Shown piece after piece: positions 7,474-12,797 of a stretch of DNA of 12,797 bases. The first letter of the stretch is position 1. The number at the start of each line of letters is the position of its first letter. The notes beneath the pieces are model-generated. The model had not been told where the DNA came from, ran no database searches, and saw nothing but the letters and a program-made list of their open reading frames with translations. This stretch comes from Promethearchaeia archaeon. GTDB taxonomy: Archaea > Asgardarchaeota > Lokiarchaeia > Sigyniarchaeales > SOKP01. The position numbers were made by a program, and so were the translations under genes. The stretch spans positions 1-12,797 of the forward strand of contig JAHQWS010000327.1 in NCBI GenBank assembly GCA_029856295.1, in the 5' to 3' direction.

Positions 7474-8381
7474 TTATTCATATTTTTCCGTTCGAAGATG
7501 TTCTGACATTCCTGAGCCAATTTCATCATTATCCTTATCTTTCATTATCACCATCTCTTCAAAAAGTTCAGTATATCCATCCGGAAATTGTCTGGCAAAA
7601 CGGAAAATAGAATTTTTATCAATTAATCTTGCTTCAATATTATACGTTTTGTCTTGTTCATCTGTAATGTGGTAATAAGAGGGGTCTTTAATTTGTCGTC
7701 GTCATCTATAATATCAATTTCTACATCTCTAATAGGAATTGTTCCATCTTTAGTTGCTATATACCCAGAGACATCGATTTTGTTCTGATAATAATCTTTT
7801 CTTAACCCACAATTCCAATCTTTAAACTGGAACTGGCCTGCAATCCAATGGTCAACCCCATGCCAATCTCTTATTCCCCAACTTTTATCTCTTTGGCCAT
7901 ATCCCCGTATCTTCTTCACCGTGCCGTCTTTATATTTTATCTCTCCTGTAATTACACCAGATGATTCAAAATGTGTATGCCATGCAACGGAAAAGTCTTT
8001 TTTAAATAAATGCGTATTAAATCTTGTATCCTAATTTATCTTGAATTCGAATTTCGGACTTTTATAGATGATTTCCCACTTTTGGAACGGTGTGATTAAT
8101 TTATATACGAGTCTTTTATCCCTCAACATAATATCTATATCATCGACATATTCGTAAAGCGTTGGTTCCCGATAGTAGATTATCCTTTTATTATCCAAAA
8201 ACAGGAAGAAGAACATTTCCCTTCTCTTTTCATTAGGAATAATTCCGATTGTAGAACATCCGGTAATTTTATTTTCAAGATCGATCCAGTTCCAATAGTA
8301 TGCTTCACTTCATTTTAGAGTGTCATCTGGTTGGTGAAGAAAATCGTCTAATTCGTTGTAAGCATTAATATTTTCTTTCAA
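7474..8381 (-). pseudogene. Decayed AttH/CrtC-like protein, paralogue of the gene at 8520-9509
   Basis: The minus strand encodes an almost full-length relative of the neighbouring gene. From a TTG at 8381-8379 the frame is coding up to an in-frame TGA (8312-8310), resumes with SEAYY...MFFFLFLDNK, meets a TAG (8033-8031), and resumes in the same frame with GYGQRDKSWGIRDWHGV, the family's signature. Near the G4 run at 7681-7684 a one-base loss shifts the frame. The C-terminal part (KTYNIEARLIDKN to HLRTEKYE) then reads in the new frame to a TAA at 7476-7474. The TGA aligns exactly with Trp15 of the intact copy (SEWNESYY against LK-stop-SEAYY). The TAG falls opposite an aromatic residue. Conservation on both sides of each lesion suggests recent decay, though sequencing error could explain the homopolymer frameshift. 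The family's function is unknown to me. Confidence 0.85.
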
Positions 8382-8519
8382 TTTTATCCTATATTAAAAA
8401 TTCTTTTTTTTAAAATTTTAAATAACTTTAAAACCTTAAATTATTTAAACTTTTTAAACAATAATTCAAGACATTTTACTAAATTGTTACACAAAAATGA
8501 AAAAGAGAGGAATTTAAAG
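8382..8519. promoter_or_regulatory. Divergent intergenic region with a TTTAAA repeat cluster
   Basis: This 138-nt spacer separates the two divergent AttH-like copies. Five TTTAAA hexamers start at 8409, 8417, 8427, 8444 and 8453, with a one-mismatch copy (CTTAAA) at 8435, a spacing of 8-10 bp. TTTAAA is its own reverse complement, so the cluster reads the same on both strands. It may serve as shared promoter or bent DNA; strong AT bias alone could also create it. The ribosome binding site of the right-hand gene (GAGAGG, 8505-8510) lies at its right end. Confidence 0.4.
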
Positions 8520-9509
8520 ATGGAACCAATCACTCATAAATGTGATTCTGATCATTCAGAGTGGAATGAGTCTTATTATCTAGCATTTTTTAACAAAGAG
8601 CAGAATATAGGTGGGGTAAGTAGAATAGGATTTAAGCCAAATAAAAAGGAGGGAATGACTTTTTTCTTTCTTTTCTTACCCGATGGGACAGCTGCCATAT
8701 ATCACCAAGAAGAAGAAATTGATAACTATTCAAAATTACCGCCTGTGGGTGGTATGGTTCATAATTGTCAACCCGATGGTAATTGGGATTATGAATATCA
8801 GGGTAAGATGGTTTTTTTAAATAATCCAGAAGATCTACCAAAGATTAGTGGACAGTCAAAATTAAGTTTATTATTTAAAGTAATCCGTAAAAAATTATAC
8901 AAAAAACAAGTTAAAATGAGTCTTTCTTTTACTCCTATTAATGATGTGTATGAATATAGCGAGTTTATGAATCCCGAATCTTTGGAGCTTGGAAAGAAAG
9001 CAGGAGATAAACATTGGGAACAAATAGCTATTGTATCGGGAGAAATTCAAGTAGGAGATAAAAATTATATTATCAAAAATACTATCGGACAAAGGGATCA
9101 TACTTACGGGATTAGAGACTGGACAGGGGTTGGTAATTGGCTATATTATGTGATTTGGTTTAATAAAAGCTTGGCAATTAATCCTGCAGCTATCATAGCT
9201 GATGACGGCCGTTTATCCACGGGGGGTTTTCTTTTTAAAGATGGAAAAAATATTCCATTAAAAACCATTCGAATTGTAGATCAGCAATTTCGGGAAGATG
9301 GTCTCTTGCCAATAAGTTCGGAATTAGAGATTGTCGATTTTTCAGGAGAGAAACATATTTTAAAAGCAATAGTTGGACCCATTATTCCAGTCCCTTTTGA
9401 AGATAAGGGAGGAAATAAAGCCATTCTTGTTCAATCATTTGGAAGTTTTGAATTAGATGGCATTTCCGGAGGATATGGAACTTTTGAAACTTTAAGAAGA
9501 GTTAGTTAA
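8520..9509 (+). CDS. AttH/CrtC-like (lipocalin-fold superfamily) protein, intact copy
   Basis: A 329-residue protein with the beta-rich, Trp- and aromatic-rich pattern of the AttH/CrtC superfamily. That superfamily includes hydroxyneurosporene synthase and many uncharacterised proteins. The strongest signature is GQRDHTYGIRDW (residues 190-201); in related families this Arg-Asp-His...Gly-x-Arg-Asp-Trp segment lines the pocket. Others are SEWNESYY (13-20) and a hydrophobic strand TFFFLFLPDG (47-56). There is no signal peptide or membrane segment, so it is probably cytosolic; the activity is unknown, possibly on a lipid or isoprenoid. The ATG at 8520 is preferred over a TTG at 8484 because GAGAGG (8505-8510) sits 9 nt upstream. 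Homology with the decayed copy begins near Trp15, about equally far from both proteins' starts. A hairpin follows the stop. Confidence 0.7.
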   Translation: MEPITHKCDSDHSEWNESYYLAFFNKEQNIGGVSRIGFKPNKKEGMTFFFLFLPDGTAAIYHQEEEIDNYSKLPPVGGMVHNCQPDGNWDYEYQGKMVFLNNPEDLPKISGQSKLSLLFKVIRKKLYKKQVKMSLSFTPINDVYEYSEFMNPESLELGKKAGDKHWEQIAIVSGEIQVGDKNYIIKNTIGQRDHTYGIRDWTGVGNWLYYVIWFNKSLAINPAAIIADDGRLSTGGFLFKDGKNIPLKTIRIVDQQFREDGLLPISSELEIVDFSGEKHILKAIVGPIIPVPFEDKGGNKAILVQSFGSFELDGISGGYGTFETLRRVS

Positions 9510-9519
9510 AAATATAGAT

Positions 9520-9539
9520 AAAGTTTTTCCAAAAACTTT
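9520..9539 (+). terminator. Hairpin downstream of the AttH-like gene
   Basis: AAAGTTTTT (9520-9528) and AAAAACTTT (9531-9539) are perfectly complementary, 10 nt after the stop codon. The hairpin lacks a following T-run, so it could stabilise the mRNA end instead of terminating transcription. Archaeal termination mainly uses U-tracts, and the arm's T5 is the only one here. Confidence 0.4.
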
Positions 9540-9576
9540 TGAAAAAGGAATTTGTAATTTAAATGAATAAAGATAA

Positions 9577-9587
9577 AATTAAATATG
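9577..9587 (+). promoter_or_regulatory. Candidate TATA box for the Roadblock gene
   Basis: AAATTAAATAT lies about 60 nt before the ATG at 9642. It would give a leader of roughly 35 nt holding AAGGGAG (9621-9627), 14 nt from the start, which is longer than ideal. No better in-frame ATG, GTG or TTG exists nearby. Confidence 0.35.
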
Positions 9588-9641
9588 TTTTAGTTTTTAT
9601 TATTCATACAAAGAAAAATTAAGGGAGATGAATCTAATAAT

Positions 9642-10040
9642 ATGGTTTCAAGATTAGAGTTAGTTTTAAAAGAATTGAATGAAAACGGAAATTTTCGGGC
9701 CTCTTTGTTTTCAACAAGTACAGGCTTAGTTCTCGCTTCACAGAAAGCAGAAGATGTTGACGAGAGGGTAGTTGCTGCTATGGGATCTCTATTAAGCGAT
9801 GCGGCAATTAGCGCTGGTAAAGAGATGAATTTATCTGAAGCTCAAATAATGAAAATTTTTTATAAACAGGACTACATTATCTGTAGAACTATCTTTATGC
9901 CAGATGGTAAGACTCAATTTTTATTAGCCGTTTTATCAAAAAAACCTGAGAGCGATGATGTAGAGAAGTATTTCGACCAGCTCTTAGACTGGGCTGTGGA
10001 GAACTCTACTCCTGAGTTAGAAAAGCTCTCAAGTATATAA
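9642..10040 (+). CDS. Roadblock/LC7 domain protein
   Basis: A 132-residue single-domain protein. It shows the Roadblock/LC7 pattern: an N-terminal helix (SRLELVLKELNENGNF), a beta hairpin with the conserved turn STSTGLVLAS (about residues 24-33), a long central helix (VDERVVAAMGSLLSDAAISAGKEM), then three strands (QIMKIFYKQDYIICRTIF and QFLLAVLS) and a C-terminal helix. Such proteins dimerise and bind small GTPases: MglB acts on MglA in bacteria, and related subunits form Ragulator and dynein light-chain complexes in eukaryotes. Asgard genomes are known for many Roadblock and small-GTPase genes, which is the main support for the host assignment. No GTPase gene lies in this window, so the partner is unknown. 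The gene has its own promoter-like and T-rich flanks and is probably monocistronic. Confidence 0.85.
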   Translation: MVSRLELVLKELNENGNFRASLFSTSTGLVLASQKAEDVDERVVAAMGSLLSDAAISAGKEMNLSEAQIMKIFYKQDYIICRTIFMPDGKTQFLLAVLSKKPESDDVEKYFDQLLDWAVENSTPELEKLSSI

Positions 10041-10063
10041 TTTAATCAAAATTATAACTTCTC

Positions 10064-10076
10064 TATTTTTTATTTT
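10064..10076 (+). terminator. T-rich terminator after the Roadblock gene
   Basis: A stretch with a T6 run followed by T4 (10064-10076) begins 24 nt after the Roadblock stop codon. T-tracts like this are the usual archaeal intrinsic termination signal. Confidence 0.5.
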
Positions 10077-10102
10077 AAGAGTGGGCTTTTATACCTAAAA
10101 TA

Positions 10103-10132
10103 ATTTATAATTTAGAATTGTAAATTATAAAT
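10103..10132 (+). promoter_or_regulatory. Inverted repeat overlapping the TATA box of the MDR dehydrogenase gene
   Basis: ATTTATAATTT (10103-10113) and AAATTATAAAT (10122-10132) form a perfect 11-bp inverted repeat with an 8-nt spacer; arm centres are 19 bp apart, about two helical turns. The right arm lies within the TATA-like AATTATAAATATC (10123-10135), centred about 27 bp before the ATG at 10156. That spacing predicts a leaderless mRNA, and no Shine-Dalgarno is present. A dimeric regulator bound here would block TBP. Confidence 0.55.
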
Positions 10133-10155
10133 ATCTAATTTGTGTCTCAACATTT

Positions 10156-11193
10156 ATGAAAGCGGCGTTCATAAATGAACATGGTGATTTGGAAAAAATT
10201 CAAATAGGAGAAGTAGACGTTCCTGAAGTCGGTCCTAATGATGTGTTAATTGAAACCAAATTTGGGGCATTAAATCATCTCGATCTTTTTGTAATTAGAG
10301 GTTGGCCTGGATTATCTCTATCTATGCCTCATGTGATTGGAGCAGATGGTAGCGGAATTATAAAAGAAGTAGGGACAGAAATATCAACCTTATCTCAAGG
10401 TGATAATGTCACAATTAATCCCGGACTGAGTTGTGGAAAATGTGAGATGTGTCTTTCTGGCCAACAGGTACTATGTAAGCAGTTTTCCATATTAGGGGAA
10501 AATAAATGGGGTACTTTTGCTCAATATATTAAAATCCCTGAAATAAGTGTCTTAAAGATACCCAAGGATTATCCTTTTGATAAAGCTGCCGCGGCTCCTT
10601 TAACATTTCTAACTGCTTGGAGAATGCTAACTACTCAAGCGAAAATTAAACATGATGAGTTTGTGTTTATTCACGGGGCCGGTGGGGGTGTATCGTCTGC
10701 TGCAATTCAAATCGCTAAATATTTAGGGGCAAAAGTTATAGCAACAACTAGTACCCCAGAAAAGATTGAAAAAGCAAAAGAATCGGGCGCAGATCATGTA
10801 ATTAATTATAAAGAAATGAAAGATTATATAAAATATGTGTATGCCGAATTAACTAATAGGCAAGGGATAGATATTGTCATTGATAATATAGGTCAAGCAA
10901 CATTTCAAACGAGTATTCAGCTGTTAAGACCAGGAGGGAGATTAATTACATGTGGCGTAACGTCGGGTCCGTTTACAAAAATCAATATAACCAACCTTTT
11001 CTGGAAACATTTAGAAATTAAAGGTTCCACAATGAGTAATCAAGGTGAATTTCGGGAAGTAATGAAATTAGTTTTAGAGGGGAAGTTGAACCCTATTATT
11101 GATAAAGTATATCCTCTTGAAAAAGTTCGTGAAGCTGAAAAATATTTAAGTGAGGGAAACCAATTTGGGAAAGTCTTAATAGAGGTCTCCTAA
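10156..11193 (+). CDS. Zinc-type MDR alcohol dehydrogenase/quinone reductase-like oxidoreductase
   Basis: A 345-residue medium-chain dehydrogenase. The GroES-like half (about 1-135) has NHLD (40-43) and PHVIGADGSG (58-67), where His59 stands at the usual zinc/active-site His. A structural zinc loop carries four cysteines (Cys93, Cys96, Cys99, Cys107). The Rossmann half opens with HGAGGGVSSAA (173-183), the variant glycine motif of quinone-reductase-like members, and TST near 198-200 may favour NADP(H). The end FGKVLIEVS is typical of the family. It should oxidise or reduce an alcohol, aldehyde or enone with NAD(P)H in the cytosol; the substrate is not evident. It is probably transcribed alone from a leaderless promoter with an inverted repeat. 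The stop is followed by a T8 run and converges with the alpha/beta hydrolase 7 nt away. Confidence 0.9.
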   Translation: MKAAFINEHGDLEKIQIGEVDVPEVGPNDVLIETKFGALNHLDLFVIRGWPGLSLSMPHVIGADGSGIIKEVGTEISTLSQGDNVTINPGLSCGKCEMCLSGQQVLCKQFSILGENKWGTFAQYIKIPEISVLKIPKDYPFDKAAAAPLTFLTAWRMLTTQAKIKHDEFVFIHGAGGGVSSAAIQIAKYLGAKVIATTSTPEKIEKAKESGADHVINYKEMKDYIKYVYAELTNRQGIDIVIDNIGQATFQTSIQLLRPGGRLITCGVTSGPFTKINITNLFWKHLEIKGSTMSNQGEFREVMKLVLEGKLNPIIDKVYPLEKVREAEKYLSEGNQFGKVLIEVS

Positions 11194-11194
11194 C

Positions 11195-11202
11195 TTTTTT
11201 TT
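11195..11202 (+). terminator. T8 terminator after the MDR dehydrogenase
   Basis: Eight consecutive Ts begin one base after the dehydrogenase stop codon and run into the stop codon of the converging gene. This suits an archaeal T-tract terminator. Confidence 0.55.
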
Positions 11203-11866
11203 ATATTATAGATTGATAGAATTTAAATACTTCCTCGGCAGCTTGTGTATCGTACCCCCAATAAAAATGATCAGCACCTTCTATAATTTTAAAAGCCTTT
11301 GGATTGTTATAAAATTCAAAATGGTCTTGAAAATTATTGAAACTGGCAACATCATCTCGATCTCCTTGTATAAATAACTTAGGTTTATCTGTTTGAGATA
11401 ATTTTTTATATTTTATGCCCATAAAATCCCAAGGAAATGAAATTGAAGCATATCCAATTATTTTTTCAGAGTGACTTACTGTAGAACATCCTATAGCAGC
11501 TCCATATGAATATCCACAGATAAAAATTTTCTCGACTTGTTTATTATTGAGCAAAAAATCAATGCAAGCCTTAGCATCACTTAATTCACCTCTTCCACTT
11601 GAATGTGAACCGGTAGATCTTCCTACAGCTCTGAGATTAAATCGTAAGCAAGAGATATCATTACTCATAAATATACTAAAGACCGCAGAAACAACATTGT
11701 TATGCATATTACCCCCAAATTCCGCTTAACTGAGAAACTCTCAATTAATTTGAGGATGGGGGTGGCATACGAGAACTGCGGAGGATTTATTTGAGCTTGA
11801 TTCATAGTATTCTGCTTCAAGTTGAATATCATTATTAGGTATGAAAAAATTCTCGGTATTTCCCAT
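11201..11866 (-). pseudogene. Small alpha/beta hydrolase (dienelactone-hydrolase-like) interrupted by a 30-nt hairpin insert
   Basis: Read from ATG 11866-11864 on the minus strand, this is a complete hydrolase of 211 residues once a 30-nt insert is set aside. The N-terminus runs to AVLVCHPHPQ (codons 30-39). Ten codons (11749-11720) with TGA (11743-11741) and TAA (11728-11726) follow, and then FGGNMHNNVV continues in the same frame. HPHPxxGGxMxNxVV is the family's oxyanion-hole motif, so the break lies inside it. Downstream, everything is intact: RFNLRAVGRS, nucleophile GYSYGA (11509-11507), GDRDD and the catalytic His in GADHFYW. If translated from the internal ATG at 11707 it would give 168 residues without the oxyanion loop, probably inactive. 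It may be a pseudogene, or the insert may be removed or bypassed. It diverges from nadC over a 49-bp spacer. Confidence 0.7.
11720..11749 (-). other. In-frame 30-nt hairpin insert with two stop codons
   Basis: On the coding (minus) strand the insert is A, then TTAATTGAGA (11748-11739), GTT, TCTCAGTTAA (11735-11726), then GCGGAA. The two 10-nt arms pair throughout with one G-T pair. Both stops lie within the stem. In an alternative fold, host sequence ATCCTCAAATT (11757-11747) pairs with AATTTGGGGGT (11721-11711) over 11 bp including two G-T pairs, so the flanks and the insert together make one long hairpin. The ends are ambiguous by two As (AA before and at the end of the insert). There are no long target-site duplications. 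Confidence 0.75.
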
Positions 11867-11915
11867 AATATTAATTAAGTATTGAGATTATAAAAATTAT
11901 ATAAAAGAGAAATCG
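11867..11915. promoter_or_regulatory. Divergent promoter between the interrupted hydrolase and nadC
   Basis: This 49-bp AT-rich spacer holds gattataaaa (11886-11895) and the near-palindromic ttatataa (11898-11905). The first is centred about 26 bp before the nadC ATG at 11916 and about 24 bp before the hydrolase ATG on the other strand, which would make both messages leaderless or nearly so. Both genes may share these elements. An intact promoter on the hydrolase side suggests that the gene is still transcribed. Confidence 0.5.
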
Positions 11916-12776
11916 ATGATTATGAGCTACAATAAAATCGTCATTGAGAAAAAATTACGTGATTTTTTAGAAGAAGATTGTGCCTTCATCGATGTTAGCA
12001 CCATTAATATCCCTAAGGATGCAGATGTTTCAGCAAAAATCATCGCAAAAAGTAGTGGATTCGTTTCTGGACTTGAGGAATTAAAAATTTTATTTGATAT
12101 ATTGAAGGTATCAACAAACTTCTTAAAAAAAGATGGAATAAAGGTTAAAAAAGGAGAGGTTGTAGTGGAGTTAAAAGGTAAAGCCATAAATATCTTGTTA
12201 GGAGAGAGAGTGGGGCTTAATCTTATAGCGCATATGAGTGCTATTACAACAACTACAAAGAAATTTGTGAAAATTGTTGAAGAATCGGGAAAAAAAGTTA
12301 AAATTGCATGTACGAGAAAAACACTTCCGGGACTCCGAATCTTCGAAAAAAAGGCTGTTTCCCTGGGAGGCGGTGATCCCCATAGATTCTCTTTGGATGA
12401 TATGATTTTATTAAAGGACACCCATTTAAGGTATTATAAAGGAGACGTTGGAAAGCTGCTAAAAGAAGTCAAGGATAAAGCAAGCTTTACTAAAAAGATC
12501 GAAATTGAGGTCGAAAAGCCGGACGATGCTTTAATAGCCGCAAAAAATGGGGCAGATATTATAATGCTTGATAATATGAGTCCCGATCAAGTCGAAGATG
12601 TAATACAACAATTAAAAGTAAATAATTTACGGGAGAAAATTATAATAGAAGTTTCAGGCGGAATTAACGAAGATAACATAGTAGATTATCTGATCTCTTC
12701 GCCTGATATCATTAGTACGAGTGAACTAACTCAATTTCCCTCAGAAAAGGTGGATTTATCATTACGATTCGATTAA
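11916..12776 (+). CDS. nadC: Nicotinate-nucleotide pyrophosphorylase (carboxylating), quinolinate phosphoribosyltransferase
   Basis: A 286-residue cytosolic enzyme that joins quinolinate to PRPP, releasing CO2 and PPi to give nicotinate mononucleotide in de novo NAD synthesis. It has the N-terminal alpha/beta sandwich, then the barrel motifs: CTRKTLPGLR (residues 132-141, Arg134 and Lys135), GGGDPHRFSL (151-160, His156 and Arg157), LLKDTHL (165-171, Lys167), EIEVEKPDDA with Glu198, MLDNMS with Asp219, and EVSGGIN (245-251). GGGDPHRFSL is the archaeal-style wording. Length matches the family (about 270-295). The ATG at 11916 fits a leaderless transcript; the ATG at 11922 is an alternative that removes two residues. 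No nadA or nadB is in the window, so the rest of the pathway must be elsewhere. The last 21 bases of the window hold no recognisable feature. Confidence 0.92.
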   Translation: MIMSYNKIVIEKKLRDFLEEDCAFIDVSTINIPKDADVSAKIIAKSSGFVSGLEELKILFDILKVSTNFLKKDGIKVKKGEVVVELKGKAINILLGERVGLNLIAHMSAITTTTKKFVKIVEESGKKVKIACTRKTLPGLRIFEKKAVSLGGGDPHRFSLDDMILLKDTHLRYYKGDVGKLLKEVKDKASFTKKIEIEVEKPDDALIAAKNGADIIMLDNMSPDQVEDVIQQLKVNNLREKIIIEVSGGINEDNIVDYLISSPDIISTSELTQFPSEKVDLSLRFD

Positions 12777-12797
12777 GTCAATCTATAATAATCTCGT

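Noticed and set aside
8031..8033. TAG as a pyrrolysine codon
   Set aside because: The same gene also has a TGA and a frameshift, no pyrrolysine genes are visible, and the position is aromatic in the paralogue.
8310..8312. TGA read as Trp (altered genetic code), because it lines up with a Trp of the paralogue
   Set aside because: All intact genes in the window use TGG for Trp and contain no in-frame TGA, and the large gene at 3854-6544 ends with TGA. One nonsense mutation in a gene with other lesions is simpler.
8484..8519. TTG at 8484 as start of the AttH-like protein
   Set aside because: The 12 extra residues are Lys/Glu/Asn-rich, no ribosome site precedes the TTG, and GAGAGG at 8505-8510 places the start at ATG 8520.
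9628..9657. Nine-codon ORF overlapping the start of the Roadblock gene
   Set aside because: The GGGAG motif touches its ATG, leaving no room for initiation, and the short peptide has no sign of function.
11720..11749. Canonical archaeal bulge-helix-bulge intron
   Set aside because: Neither fold I can draw shows two 3-nt bulges separated by a 4-bp helix at the insert ends. A non-canonical form is left open in the findings.
11927..12421. 164-residue open frame on the minus strand
   Set aside because: It lies wholly opposite nadC, which has clear family motifs; the Ser/Phe-rich translation is a complement artefact.

Overview
The window looks like an AT-rich archaeal chromosome, most likely an Asgard (Lokiarchaeia-like) lineage. 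This is an inference from several things together: TATA-like promoters close to start codons (some transcripts apparently leaderless), a mix of ATG and TTG starts, TAA as nearly the only stop codon, a stand-alone Roadblock/LC7 protein, and bacterial-looking metabolic genes. No rRNA, tRNA, CRISPR array or insertion sequence was seen.

Layout. Positions 2-1968 hold the 3' part of purM (purine synthesis), in a form that resembles the Bacteroidota enzyme, followed closely by a PfkB-family kinase. Positions 2061-3656 hold a CPBP membrane protease and a YfcE/MJ0936-like phosphodiesterase spaced as an operon. Positions 3854-6544 encode a large protein with the domain order of rifampin phosphotransferase (ATP-grasp, central domain, swivelling His domain). 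Positions 6629-7462 encode a monoacylglycerol-lipase-like hydrolase behind a long palindrome.

Positions 7474-9509 hold two divergent paralogues of an AttH/CrtC-like (lipocalin-fold) family. The left copy, on the minus strand, is decayed by two in-frame stops and one frameshift; the right copy is intact. A Roadblock/LC7 gene (9642-10040) and a zinc-type MDR dehydrogenase (10156-11193) follow. Converging on the dehydrogenase is a small alpha/beta-hydrolase gene on the minus strand (11201-11866). It is complete except for a 30-nt hairpin-forming insert with two stop codons, placed in frame inside a conserved motif. Divergent from it is nadC (11916-12776), for NAD synthesis.

The genes are mostly independent metabolic units, not one pathway. 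The most unusual signal is the 30-nt insert at 11720-11749. It is either a recent inactivating insertion or something removed or bypassed during expression. Other points of interest are the decayed paralogue, the Bacteroidota-like purM, the rifampin-phosphotransferase-like enzyme in an archaeal setting, and inverted repeats sitting on two promoters.
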